A DNA stretch of 22,179 bases from Pelagophyceae sp. CCMP2097 (GCA_026770575.1 MU657309.1:95541-117719), one strand, 5' to 3'. Positions 1-8,543 are shown, counted from the stretch's first letter. Made by a program: numbers and translations. The notes: generated by a model from the letters alone, not told the origin.

Positions 1-170
1 CTAGTAAGGAGGATTTAATTTAGCATATAATTCAGCGACGCGGGTCCGGGTCTCGGGCCCGGGCCATAATCGGGACTATAGCCACGGGTCCGGGTCCGGG
101 TTTAGGCGGGTCCGGGTTCGGGTCTGGCCTCGGCCGAACTGGTCCGGGTCTCGGGTCTGGGCCGAGTCGA
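1..170. repeat. GGGTCC/GGGTCT-rich simple repeat, probably intronic
   Basis: Degenerate short-period repeats of CGGGTC, GGGTCC and GGGTCT fill this stretch, broken by a short unique segment near 65-85. It lies directly before a likely splice acceptor (CCTAG, ending at 178), so I read it as the 3' part of an intron of the gene that continues at 179. One GGGTTTAG unit occurs but there is no telomeric array. Confidence 0.6.
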
Positions 171-178
171 AGACCTAG

Positions 179-613
179 ACCCCGTGCGCCGCCGCCGCCC
201 ACGGAGGCCGCGTCGTCGCCGTGACGCGCAAGAAGCCCCTCGACCCAATCGTGCTCACGCCCGCGGCGAGCGGCGAGGAGTTGATGAAGGGCTGGTCTGC
301 CCTGCCTCTGATTGACTCGCCGGGCTTTACCTGCCGAGGCTGCTCCTCAAACGCCATCCCGGGCGTCCCACTGCTGCGTCGAAATGCGTGGGGACCCGAC
401 GTCGCGGGCTCGAGGGCGCTGGGTTTATCTGTGGGAGGGCTCCGGGTGCATTCGGCATCACTTTTCCTAAACGCCGGAAGACCCTCGTGGGTCGTGCGCT
501 CAGGCGACTCCGTTTCACACTTAGGTCCTCGCTTCGCTCGCCTGACCGCCCGTGAGACGCAACTCCCGCCCGTCACTCCCATCGCCCCTCGTACCCCGAC
601 CCGTGCACCGTAA
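179..613 (+). CDS. 3'-terminal exon of an unrecognised gene (partial)
   Basis: An open frame begins right after a CCTAG acceptor, whose TAG is itself in frame, and runs to a TGA at 611-613. The first ~55 codons have a strong G/C bias at third positions, as in the recognised genes here. They encode a stretch with motifs AVTRKKPLDPIV, SGEELMKGWSALPL and DSPGFTCRGC. Bias weakens after about 360, so the true end may be an earlier splice or the frame may be only partly coding. There is no ATG at the start and upstream exons lie outside the window. The gene would converge on msrB, 46 bases away. I recognise no family. An opposite-strand reading of the same DNA is also open, which lowers confidence. 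Confidence 0.35.
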   Translation, partial: TPCAAAAHGGRVVAVTRKKPLDPIVLTPAASGEELMKGWSALPLIDSPGFTCRGCSSNAIPGVPLLRRNAWGPDVAGSRALGLSVGGLRVHSASLFLNAGRPSWVVRSGDSVSHLGPRFARLTARETQLPPVTPIAPRTPTRAP

Positions 614-659
614 CGCTGACCCCACGCGCTTCTCGTCTCGGAAGGTGTTACTGCTCTTC

Positions 660-1825
660 TCAAATCTTTTTGATGTCGTCGGGCTGCTCGCCCGCGGCGT
701 TGTACCGGAGCGAAATCCCATTCACGCAATGACGGGCGTCCGTCGGGGACGGGAAGCCCTCGCCCTTGAACACGTGACCCAAATGGCCCTCGCAGTTCGC
801 GCAGACCTAGCGTCGCCTTCGGAAACGGCGCGGGCCTCGACCTTTCCGACAAAGCGGCGGTCCCTGGAAAGACGCCGGCCACAAACGATCTCGATTCGGC
901 GGCCGTCCGAGTCCGCAATCTCCTTGATGGCGCCTGCGCGGCGAGGTACGGGCTCCGAGTGGCGGGTCTCGCGGCGCCGCCCCGCGAGCGCCGGGCCGTC
1001 ATCGAGGCATCCCCAGTCGCGGGGACAACGCATCGTCATGAGGGACCTTTGCGAGGTCCCCCGGTCCTCCGAGCGTCCCGGGGAGGCGGGGGTCGACGGT
1101 CCTCGGGACAGATGTAGGAAGACCATAGGAAGTTCATCGGAAGACCATAGGAAGTCCATCGGATGACCATCGGATGACCATCGGATGACGATAGAATGAC
1201 CATCGGAAGACTCTAGAAAAACGTAGGAAGCAGATAGGAAGACCATAGGAAGAAAGACTAACCTGGCACGCCATCGTAGTATGCTGGCCATCCGCACCCA
1301 CTGTCGAACTTGTGCCGCGCGTAGTACAGCGGTGCCCCGCAGCCGACGCAGTCGTAAGCACCCTGGTCGGGATACTTGGTGTCGTACCTAGGTAGAGCCT
1401 CGAGCGCGGATACGAGAGCCTATCCTCGATCGCGGCGACTAGAAGGTCTCCTCTCGCGCGGGGAAGATGGACTTGGCCGCGTCCGGCTGGGCCCGATTCC
1501 TAGGCTCGGATGGTTCCATTGACGGTGTCGCAGGACGCGGCCTTCGGACGTCTTCTTCAGCTCGAATTCAAGCTCGCCCTCCTTTTGTTCAGAGTACCCA
1601 GACGGCTCCGTGCCCTTTTCCCGCAGCACGGCGAACTGGTTCGGCGAGAGGACCGCGCCTGGGGCGGAATCGAGGCGCCACGCATACAAAGATAAGGGAC
1701 TCACGCCAGCCCTCGTCGTCCGTCGGCAGCGCCTTTTGCATCGTCGCCCTGCGCGCGAGGCCGCCGGGGACGCAGAGCGAACGGCCGAGGCGCGCGGTCA
1801 GGAGCATTAACAGGCCGAGCAGCAT
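660..1825 (-). CDS. msrB: Peptide methionine-R-sulfoxide reductase B, five exons
   Basis: Reduces methionine-R-sulfoxide in proteins. Exons: 1825-1705, 1658-1550, 1387-1263, 933-887, 806-660, giving 182 aa; introns are 46, 162, 329 and 80 nt. Residues 1-20 form a hydrophobic signal-like segment ([14 protein letters not shown]), then basic residues, suggesting ER/plastid delivery. The SelR/MsrB domain starts at about 44 ([13 protein letters not shown]). Zinc ligands are C90/C93 (CVGC) and C136/C139 (CANC). [11 protein letters not shown] at 106-116 carries a candidate resolving C108. [13 protein letters not shown] is at 141-153, and the catalytic Cys is C161 in RHCVNG. Length fits the family once the presequence is removed. 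The start was chosen because it opens the hydrophobic leader; an upstream in-frame ATG at 1918 would bury it. The third intron is built of 11-bp repeats. Family assignment is firm; the donors GTCCGA (1549) and GTTTGT (886) are weak-looking but keep frame and motifs. Confidence 0.93.
1111..1252. repeat. 11-bp tandem minisatellite inside msrB intron 3
   Basis: About twelve tandem units of roughly GACCATCGGAA, with variants such as GACCATAGGAA and GTCCATCGGAT, run almost head to tail. They occupy much of the 329-nt intron 934-1262, by far the longest of the four msrB introns, so the array probably expanded that intron. Confidence 0.85.
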
Positions 1826-2865
1826 ATCCGCTCGGTCACTCGGTGCAGTCGCCGGAAATATCCGGCTTGCGGGGAAATTTCGGCGACAGGGCCACGCGTG
1901 CCAGGCCGCCGGGCGCATCTTCGGAGACCAGGCTCGCCGTTAAGCGCATCTCCGACCGTTGCTGGTATCTTTTGAAACGAGTTTGAGAAATTTCCGACGG
2001 GTCCCTAGTCGGCGGTCAGGTAAACGTCCCGGGCCCATCGTCCGGCGGCGGCGTAGAGCACCCCGGGTCTTCTCCAAGCAAGCGCAAGTTTGCAAAGACT
2101 CGGAAGAGTCGCGACGGTGCTCGCGTCCTCGGCGGATATCCACACTGCCCAGCGTGACCGTCATCGGAAAGAGGATGGTGCGCCGCCGCGACTCGACACG
2201 GCCATGTCCGTCGGTCACGCGCCTTCGAGCTCCCTCGCCGTCGATCCAAGCGAGCGCAAGTTTGAAAGGCGCGGAAGAGTCGCGCCGGGGACGTTGCTCG
2301 CGTCGTCGGCGGATTCTTCCCCAGTCGGGGAGATGTGTCAATGGTGCGCCGCCGCAACTCGACGCGGCCATGCCCGTCGGTCTTGAGGAGGCGTCGATTC
2401 CCGAAACGCAGTCGATCCAATATGGATCAAAAACTCGCGCCGTCGAGCCCCGGGGCACCGGCGTGCGCGATGAGGACGCGAGTGCCTCCTTGCAGTTTCT
2501 CTCTTCGCCGACGTGGGCCGGATGCCGTCAAAAACGCGCATCGAGGACCCTTCTTTGGCATCCGGCAGCAGCAACGATCAAAATAAGGCCCGTCCGCCGG
2601 AGTTGCGCCTCCGTGGGAGGCCACTCGTGGGGAAATAGATAGGCCCAAGAGGACCCCCTCTTCCTACTGCGGGAGCTAGGCAGCAAGGCCATCCTGCTGT
2701 CTGCGGCGTACCAGAGCGCCTCCCCAGCGTGATACGTCGCCCAGAAAGAGGATTCTCGCAGCCGACGGAGGCCTGCGTGGGTCCCGCGCCTCGGCTGCAT
2801 CCGTGCCGTCTCCCGGCTCGAACGGACATCCGCATCGGGAATCATCCGTTATGGAACATTCCGCG
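1826..2865. other. Interval without a supportable gene
   Basis: Many overlapping open frames exist on both strands, as expected from high GC, but none shows a recognisable motif or a consistent codon bias. A diverged tandem duplication lies at 2074-2382. The region upstream of msrB (1826-1990) should contain its promoter, but I see no clear TATA box. Minus-strand 2528-2845 has a moderately protein-like frame with no family match. Confidence 0.5.
2074..2382. repeat. Diverged direct duplication (~140 bp x 2)
   Basis: Copy 1 at 2074-2217 and copy 2 at 2246-2382 share the ordered blocks CCAAGCRAGCGCAAGTTTG, GGAAGAGTCGCG, TGCTCGCGTC, GGCGGAT, ATGGTGCGCCGCCGC and GGCCATGYCCGTCGGTC. The blocks are separated by diverged sequence and indels. 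Equivalent open frames in the two copies are not in the same phase, so this looks like non-coding or decayed DNA. Confidence 0.7.
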
Positions 2866-2994
2866 TCACGCGGCGCGCGCCGCCGCGAGGAACGCCCCGA
2901 GGCGTTCGACCTCCGTCGCGGCGTCGGCGTGCCCCTTGGCCGCGGCGCGCTTGCAGAGGCGCATTGACTCGTCGTTATCCCGTGGCACGCCTTG
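2866..2994 (-). CDS. Terminal exon of a Sel1-repeat protein (partial)
   Basis: The minus-strand frame ending at TGA 2866-2868 contains QGVPRDNDESMRLCKRAAAKG followed by HADAATEVERLG (the first motif spans 2994-2932). This has the layout of a Sel1-like repeat (G-V-x-x-D ... A/C ... A-A-x-x-G-H-x-x-A). A plausible acceptor (TCGAG) lies just before CAA at 2994, although the frame stays open for another ~100 bases upstream. Earlier repeats should lie upstream on the minus strand, but I could not find further exons, so the gene may be a fragment. Sel1 proteins are solenoid scaffolds; no specific role can be inferred here. Confidence 0.45.
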   Translation of the reverse strand, partial: QGVPRDNDESMRLCKRAAAKGHADAATEVERLGAFLAAARAA

Positions 2995-3621
2995 CTCGAG
3001 TGACACAAGCCGAGAATGCGTGCGGAATGCCCCGATGCAGTGCACCCGGGAAACGCCCGGTGGAATGCGTCGAGCTCTCCCCGCCTCGACGCAGGGCATG
3101 CCGCAGAGGCGCGCCGAATCTTTTGGAGGGAGGCGTTCCTATCCCCGAGAGGCTTGCCAATCTCGAGATAGATAGGGGCCTACCTACGTTTATTTTCGGC
3201 GTCTCTGAGACTGAGGAAACACGCTAGCGGACACCGCTGACTCTGGCGCTGTAGAACTTCCCAATCGATGCCCCAAAGGGGGTTCTTGGCCGCCTTGGTT
3301 TCGTCTCCCCGGCGGTGGTACCCATGCTCAGCCCCGTCCGAGGCCAAAGTCTGGTCCGAAGTGATGCGACGGGGCCCCACTGGTGCGGCTCTGTGCCTTC
3401 GTCACGACGACCATTTCCCCCATCTGCAAACGCATGGCTCGCGCGCGGGCCTCGAGGCCTCGCACGAGCGCACTGGGGCACACGGGCGCTGGGAAACTGG
3501 GTTGTCGCGTAGGGCCCTACGTAGGGCCCTACGACCCTACGTAGGGTAGGCTGGACCCTACGTACCCTGCGTAGGGTCGTAGGGCTCCCATACGGAGGGC
3601 TTTGTGAGATTTTGGCGACAG
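2995..3621. other. Unresolved interval with weak plus-strand frame
   Basis: A plus-strand ATG frame at 3268-3549 includes a fairly protein-like part (AKVWSEVMRRGPTG ... HDDHFPHLQ). It runs into the palindromic repeat cluster at 3508-3600, and could be an upstream exon of the terminal exon at 3622-3711. No splice pair I tried joins them convincingly in phase. The minus strand is also open. I make no gene call here. Confidence 0.3.
3508..3600. repeat. Palindromic CCCTACGTAGGG cluster, copy 1
   Basis: Several overlapping palindromes of CCCTACGTAGGG and AGGGCCCT type. Bases 3527-3560 (34 bp) recur exactly at 3833-3866. Neighbouring palindromes allow stem-loops in either strand. Confidence 0.8.
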
Positions 3622-3711
3622 CAAGGGCTCGGCGGGCCATCCGACGACGACGAAGACGACAAGCCGCCGAGCCCGAGGCCGTCGACGCCAAGCCGCCCGG
3701 ACGACGCCTAA
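3622..3711 (+). CDS. Possible 3' exon with acidic-proline tail (partial)
   Basis: After a possible acceptor (GCGACAG, ending 3621) a 30-codon frame ends at TAA 3709-3711. It encodes GLGGPSDDDEDDKPPSPRP and then a Ser/Pro/Asp tail. Acidic low-complexity tails like this are common at the ends of real algal proteins, and the third-position bias is right. Upstream exons are not resolved and the product is unknown. Confidence 0.3.
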   Translation, partial: QGLGGPSDDDEDDKPPSPRPSTPSRPDDA

Positions 3712-3802
3712 GTGGTGCTAACAAGGACTCCGACGTGGACCCTGGCTCAAGATTGGGCGACCCGCGGGCGGCGACGCGCGCCGACTGGAACCCCGTCGTC
3801 TC

Positions 3803-3885
3803 ACGGTACCCTACGTGGGACCATACGTAGGTCCCTACGACCCTACGTAGGGTAGGCTGGACCCTAAGACCCTAAACCCTACGCG
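3803..3885. repeat. Palindromic CCCTACGTAGGG cluster, copy 2, with telomere-like units
   Basis: Contains TACCCTACGTGGG, CATACGTAGG and the 34-bp block 3833-3866 identical to 3527-3560. It is followed by ACCCTAAGACCCTAAACCCTA, a short run of CCCTAA/CCCTAAA units resembling plant-type telomere repeat (the run spans 3861-3881). Confidence 0.75.
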
Positions 3886-3966
3886 GCAACCCAGCTGGGA
3901 AAAGGGTTGCAAGGTTATGCGCGGGGCCATGCCCGCGGTTCCGCGCGGCGGCTCGGGAGATGTCGA

Positions 3967-4003
3967 TGTGGTGGGTGTCGGGTGTCGGGTGTTGTGGGTG
4001 TCG
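3967..4003. repeat. GTGTCGG microsatellite
   Basis: Imperfect repeats of GGTGTCGGGTGTCGG type lie just beyond the 3' end of the minus-strand gene whose stop codon is at 4007. Confidence 0.6.
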
Positions 4004-4006
4004 GGC

Positions 4007-4474
4007 TCAGGCAATGATGTCGTCGGAGGAGATGTTGGCTGAGTCGATTGAGTCGTCTGCAAAATGGGTTTTCCTCGCCATCGGGTTAAACGGCGCCGCC
4101 GACGGGCTCTTCGCCAGATTCGCCGCCAGCGCCGCCGCGAGCAGCTGCGCCGCCGCCGCGTCGAGCGTCGAGTCGCCGTCGCCGTCCACGGTCAAGGCAT
4201 GGTCCAAAAGCGCCCGTGAAGACGCCGCCCGCTGCAGCACGGCCGTGTGCGGCGTATTTCGCCGAACGAAGCGCTTCTTCGGCGCCGACTTTGGCGACGG
4301 GACGACGTAGAGCACTATCGAGCTTTTGTTGGTCTGGGGGAAGACTTGTTTGCGGGTGGCCTTCTTATAAAACATTCTCGGCGCCGAAATGCGAAAGCTC
4401 TTCTGCCGACCCAGCTGCGAACGTTGCGACCCCGGCGAGACGGCCTCCTTGACAGCGTCGGCCGCGCGCGCCAC
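4007..4474 (-). CDS. C-terminal exon of an unrecognised gene (partial)
   Basis: A minus-strand exon begins at a GTCTAG acceptor (AG at 4476-4475) and runs 155 codons to a TGA/TAG-type stop at 4007. It encodes a basic N-terminal part (GRQKSFRISAPRMFYKKATR ...), a short hydrophobic piece (SSIVLYVVPSPKSAPKKRF), a long Ala/Leu helix-like region (ALDAAAAQLLAAALAANL in outline) and an acidic end (FADDSIDSANISSDDIIA). Codon bias supports coding. The frame has no ATG at its start, so exons must precede it; candidate coding patches lie at 4480-4600, but several joins are possible. I recognise no family. Confidence 0.5.
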   Translation of the reverse strand: MARAADAVKEAVSPGSQRSQLGRQKSFRISAPRMFYKKATRKQVFPQTNKSSIVLYVVPSPKSAPKKRFVRRNTPHTAVLQRAASSRALLDHALTVDGDGDSTLDAAAAQLLAAALAANLAKSPSAAPFNPMARKTHFADDSIDSANISSDDIIA

Positions 4475-5174
4475 CTAGACTTTGACCGTCGCGCGGCCGG
4501 TGCCCGTGACGCGGGCGTGCGGCCTTTGCCCGTGAACGATCCAACTCTGGAAGCAATCGTGCCTCGCGGTTTCTGTCCTGTGGGGCTTCTGCGCTGCCGG
4601 TCGAAATGCCCACTGCCTCTGCGGTGCTGCGTGCGATACTTGACCATTCTCTAACGGATTGGCCCTTGGTACGCCATTGACCCTTTGACGCAGTCATAAT
4701 ACCATCGCCTCCTTCGTCTGTAGGATGACGTCCGAGGCGCGCTCGCCGCGCCGGCCGCTAAGGCAGCCCATGCGGCGGCAGAGATCCGATAGGCGTTGGG
4801 GTCCGCTCAGGGTCGCTGGCCGGATGTTCGCGGGGATTCGAAGAATGTCTTTGTGCCGTTTTAAGAGCCGTTGACGAAACTTCCAGCGCTGGGAGCGCTC
4901 CCCGTCGCTCCACGGCCAACGGGCCTCTGCGCCGGTCGGCATAGAGCGTGCGCCTCGCGTGTCGTTGCTTGCTTATATCCACCCTGGTCGTTGATTACAA
5001 GGCCCGCGTTTTTCACGGGGCGAGTCATGCCGAAGCGCCAGCGCGCTCACCGCCATGCACACTTCACCACGGCTGACAGCCCGGTTCAGCCGGAACACTG
5101 CCCTGGCTTTTTGCTCTGCGACGTCTCCTTGCCGTGTGACCCGCCGAGTACCTCTGATCCCTCGATGCTTCTAT
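4475..5174. other. Interval with scattered minus-strand coding-like patches
   Basis: On the minus strand, patches near 4480-4600 (…HARVTGTGRATVKV…) and 4700-4880 (…LLKRHKDILRIPANIRPA…) look protein-like, but they cannot be assembled into one gene with confidence. They may be upstream exons of the 4007-4474 gene. Nothing clear is seen on the plus strand. The interval ends just before the PGDH polyadenylation signal. Confidence 0.35.
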
Positions 5175-5180
5175 TTTATT
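5175..5180 (-). terminator. AATAAA-type polyadenylation signal of PGDH
   Basis: The minus strand reads TGA, eleven bases, then AATAAA. If used, the 3' untranslated region would be extremely short, which fits the compact genes of this window. Confidence 0.5.
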
Positions 5181-5191
5181 GACGGACCGAG

Positions 5192-6561
5192 TCACGCCAC
5201 GCCGGGTGGCGGCACGACGCACGCGTCGCTGCGCCGCCCGGCCAGGACGTCGAGGACGCTGCGCGCCACGTCGGACGACACGCCTAAGCGCCGAGGGGGC
5301 TCGCGAGGGGTTCGAGCGTCGCGTTACGCACGGTCTTGTGCTTCCATGGTCGCGGCGCCAATATGCGGCGTGCACTATCGCGAGCGTCGCATCGCGGGGG
5401 TCTGGCACAGAGCGGGCACGAGAAGGCTCACGGTGACTCGGTCGTAGCCGAGCAACACGTTCCCGGCGCCGACGGGCTCCTGCGGGTTTCGCGAAGGCCT
5501 CGGCAAGACTCGCGCGGTCCCTCTTGTATGCAGGATTGATCGCAGGCTCTCGTCGGCAGGATCACTTGATAACTCACCTCCTCAAACACGTCCGTCCCAT
5601 ACGACGTCAACCACCCCGCGTCCAGCGCCGCAGAAACGTCGCCCTCGACGACCTACGCTGCCGTCCGCAGAGCGACGAGGGCGGCCGCAAAAGGCCGACG
5701 CACAATGCCGCCGCGCGCGAGATTCACGAGGTGGCTGCCGCAGCGCGCGCCGTCGGCGGCGACTGTCGGCATGGATTTTAAGAGGGTCAAATCGACGAGG
5801 TTCGCCGTCTCGGGCGTCAGAGGGCAGTGTAAAGAAATATGCGTGCACGTCGCAAATAGAGTCTGGACGTCTGGCAGGACGGTCACGCCGAGCCCGGCCG
5901 CGAGTTCAACGTTTCTTGTGGGCGCGGTGAAGACACTCATGCCCAAAGCGTGAGCAACAGTCGCGACGCGCTGCGCCACGCGGCCGAAACCGAAGAGGCC
6001 CAGCTTCTTCCCTAAGGAAAGCCGTAACGCCGGCCACTTGCAGCAAGGCGTCCTTCAAAGGGTGTTCGTACCTCGGAGCTCGGAAGCCGTCAAAGGCGCC
6101 GCTTGCTTAAACGCCAAGAACCCACCGCTGCGCACTGCATGATCGGCGCGCGGCATTTCTCGGCACGCATTTAAAAGGTGACCGATGGTCAGTTCCGCCA
6201 CCGCGGACGCGGACGCGCCGGGCGTGTTCACGACTGCAATCCCGTGTTGCAAACACGCATCGCAGTCGATGTTGTCCACGCCCACGCCCGCCCGCCCGAC
6301 GATGCGCAGCTTGCCCGCGGCGCCGTTGGCCAGCGTTGCGGCGCCGAGGTGACTGCGCGACCGGACGATGACGGCGTCGTAGTCTGAAAGTGAAGTCTCC
6401 AAGACGTTGAAGTGGTCCACTCTCTCAGAAAGGTCCAGCACGTCGGCGCCCGCCTCGCGGAGCAGTTTTAGGCCGCTCGGCGCGAGGCCGTCGGCGACGA
6501 GGATGGCGAGGCTGGAAGCGGGGCGTGGGGCCCAGAGCAGCAGCAGCAGGAAGCGCATCAT
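5192..6561 (-). CDS. serA: D-3-phosphoglycerate dehydrogenase, six exons, short form
   Basis: Oxidises 3-phosphoglycerate to 3-phosphohydroxypyruvate with NAD, the first step of phosphorylated serine synthesis. Exons: 6561-6072, 6011-5704, 5652-5578, 5479-5432, 5374-5332, 5283-5192; sum 1056 nt, 351 aa. Introns are 60, 51, 98, 57 and 48 nt. Residues 1-20 (MMRFLLLLLWAPRPASSL) are signal-like. The substrate domain follows (ILVADGLAPSG; IVRSRS; GRAGVGVDNID; NTPGASASAVAELTIGHLL). The Rossmann motif is G171-F-G-R-V-A176, split just upstream by intron 1. The catalytic set is R263 (NLARGGIV), E292 (DVFEEEP) and H311 (TPHIGA). The protein ends soon after the catalytic domain (DRVSSDVARSVLDVL), so it lacks the intervening and ACT domains of long PGDHs and should not be serine-inhibited through ACT. 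Start chosen at the first of two tandem ATGs opening the leader. A related D-2-hydroxyacid dehydrogenase is the alternative, but the motifs favour PGDH. Confidence 0.92.
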
Positions 6562-6812
6562 CTCGTGCGTCCGTGCGACGATCTTTGCCTTGGAGGCGGT
6601 CTGCCGCCGGCCGGCGTCTGTCAGATGTGGTCGGCCCGATTTCGCTGAAAATCCTTCGCTGAAAATCAATTTTAGCGATCTCTGTGCGAAGTCCGACGAG
6701 GGTTTGCGTCGGGCGTCCGGGGAAGCGGTTCGACCGGTCGGGGCCGTCCTGTATCCAGACAACCCGGGTCGGCAGCAGGGCCTTCGTACCGCGGACGGCA
6801 CCGCTCTCGGCC
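6562..6812. promoter_or_regulatory. Shared divergent upstream region of PGDH and the JmjC-like gene
   Basis: This 251-bp interval separates two head-to-head starts, so it must hold both promoters. No TATA box is evident. It contains a direct repeat TTCGCTGAAAATC, twice at about 6642-6668, and a GATTTTCAGCGA-type match on the other strand, which are candidate binding sites. Promoter assignment rests on position only. Confidence 0.45.
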
Positions 6813-8518
6813 ATGACGGCGCGCGAGGTGTATCGCGAAGCTTTCGGCGACCTCTGCCCCACGGCGCGCCTCGCCTGCGGCGGCGCGTGGCCGATCGCCG
6901 AATTTCTCGCGTCGCGGGAGAAGGGCGCGCGCGTCGTTTTCGACGCGGTTGAATTTGGTGAGGCGTTGCTCTTGGAAGACCACGTAAACGACGTCGTCAT
7001 CCTTCGGAACGGCGCGCAGACGCTCGGCGTCGCCGAGAGAGAAACGTGCGTCGGCCGCTGGGGCGAGACGCATGCCGTCGGCAAGGAGCGTGCGCCCTCG
7101 AGAGGCGCACCCGAGGCACTCGTGTCCAGCGGCGCCCCCTTGCCTCGAGGCGCCCTCCCAGGCTACCCGCGTGGTTCGTCGAGTCGCTGGACGCAGAGGG
7201 CGGCGTCCAAGGTTGGCTTGCTGTTGTTTCGGAGCGGCACGCCGCGCAGGGCGAACAGCACACGGCCCGCCTCGAACATGTGAGTGGCGTCCAGGCGGCG
7301 GCGAGAAGTGGGAGTGCTTACGGGGTCGTGAGAGGCGGAAGCACGCGGGCGATGCCGGAGCGCCTTGCGACCGTCGTGGTAGGTCGTCGACGGTCGCCAG
7401 GTGCCCTGCGACGGCACGGCGGCGTCGCGGCCTCTGGAGCAGCCGCACGCCTCGGCCGAGGGCGCCAAACGCCGCCGCACGGCCGACGACCGCGACGCCG
7501 GAGCCACCGAACGCGCCGGAGCCGACTGTGACGCCGGAGCCGACCGCGACGCCGGAGCCTCCCGCGCCGCCGGAGCCGACGACGCCGGAGCCGCGTGCGC
7601 TCCGAGCGACCTGTGCCGACTCGCCGCCGACGCCGCAGCCATATCCGCGTGCGACTCGCTGTACGTCGTCGAGCTGCAGCGATCGGAACTGTGGCGGCGC
7701 AAGTGGTCGTCGTCGGCGGCGGGAGGCTGGACGCGATCCCTAAAAACGCGTTCGATTCGAGACGCTTTCGGCGCTTTAGCTCTACAGACCTGCGACTGGA
7801 ACGACGTCGACGACGGCGTCTTCGTCGGCGGCCATGGGGCGGGTGCGTGTTGCGTCGCGGTTGGGACCCTTGATACATGTCAAGGGATCCTCGTAGGAAT
7901 TCCGAAAGAGGGATCCTCATAGGAATTCCAAATAGGCAAAGGGGTCCTCATATAAATACGTCACTAGGAAAAGGCCTCCACGTCGACGCCTTGAAGCGGA
8001 CCAACGTCGGCGTGAATTGGAAAGGTTACAAGCTGGTGGCGATATGGCGCGAGGGTCACGATTCCGACGATATGGTGGAGGACTTGCAAGACGTCGTATT
8101 CGCGAGCCCGCTCACCCCGGCCATGCTCGCCGCTCTCCAAAGAGCGCACCGCGTCGCGCTGATCCGGCCCGGCGACGTATTTCTTCTCTCTGGGTCTGGA
8201 GCGCACACGACGCTCTGCGTCGGGAATGGTTTCAACGTCGCCTCTTACGAAGGCGTCGTCCCGCTCACAAAACGCCTCGTCGACGTCTGCTTACGCTCGC
8301 CGCTCCTCCGAGAAGACGCCGAGCTCGCGGCTCTCATGGTCAAAAGCTTCCGGCAAGGCGCCGACGCCGCCGCAGTGGCACAGACTACGACGTTCCCGGC
8401 CGCGTTCGACCACGAGAGAGCCCAAGCCATCCTCCAGAGCCTCCAAGGCCGACGTGCCCTCGACTGGCCCGCGTGCCGCTCCGGGCACGACGGGGGAGGA
8501 ACGGACCCGCCGCTCTGA
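6813..8518 (+). CDS. JmjC/cupin-like Fe(II)/2-oxoglutarate oxygenase candidate, four exons
   Basis: Exons: 6813-7045, 7162-7279, 7401-7842, 7968-8518; total 1344 nt, 447 aa. Donors of introns 1 and 3 are GTGCGT, of intron 2 GTGAGT. The C-terminal half has JmjC layout: SLYVVELQ, then DGVFVGGHGAGKGLHVDAL with the metal pair H269-V-D271, then NVGVNWKGYKLVAIW (strand after the HxD), then RPGDVFLLSGSGAHTTLCVG carrying the second His, H344. Such proteins hydroxylate or demethylate protein or RNA side chains using 2-oxoglutarate; the substrate cannot be told here. Exon 3 starts with an Ala/Asp/Gly low-complexity stretch coded by GACGCCGGAGCC repeats, possibly a linker, or partly intron if another splice is used. 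The stop sits within a 22-bp tandem duplication. ATG context is GGCCATGAC. Loss of a metal ligand is not seen, so it may be active. Confidence 0.7.
7884..7929. repeat. 20-bp direct repeat inside JmjC-gene intron 3
   Basis: GGGATCCTCRTAGGAATTCC occurs at 7884-7903 and 7910-7929 with one difference. A degenerate third unit starts about 7940. All lie in the 125-nt intron 7843-7967, which is AT-richer than the exons. Confidence 0.85.
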
Positions 8519-8543
8519 CGTAACGGACCCGCCGCTCTGACGT
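8500..8543. repeat. 22-bp perfect tandem duplication over the JmjC-gene stop
   Basis: The 22-bp unit AACGGACCCGCCGCTCTGAC+GT at 8500-8521 is repeated exactly at 8522-8543. The stop codon TGA (8516-8518) lies in the first copy. Confidence 0.9.

Noticed and set aside
1..170. Telomeric or subtelomeric array
   Set aside because: The GGGTCC/GGGTCT repeats are degenerate with only one GGGTTTAG unit, and a splice acceptor and exon follow directly.
175..1002. Long minus-strand frame covering the first kilobase
   Set aside because: It crosses msrB exons in the wrong phase and is Arg/Pro/Ser-rich shadow translation.
3508..3885. CRISPR-like array
   Set aside because: Repeats are palindromic clusters without regular spacers, and the DNA is eukaryotic with spliceosomal introns.
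4694..4942. Histone H4-like segment (KRHKDILR...) on the minus strand
   Set aside because: The first eight residues resemble KRHRKVLRD of H4, but the following histone-fold motifs are absent in every join I tried.
7072..7743. Proline-rich frame (PEPTATPEP repeats) in the JmjC-like gene
   Set aside because: It does not lead into the HxD exon in phase; the frame from 7401 does, through GTGCGT/CTAG. A short additional splice here cannot be fully excluded.
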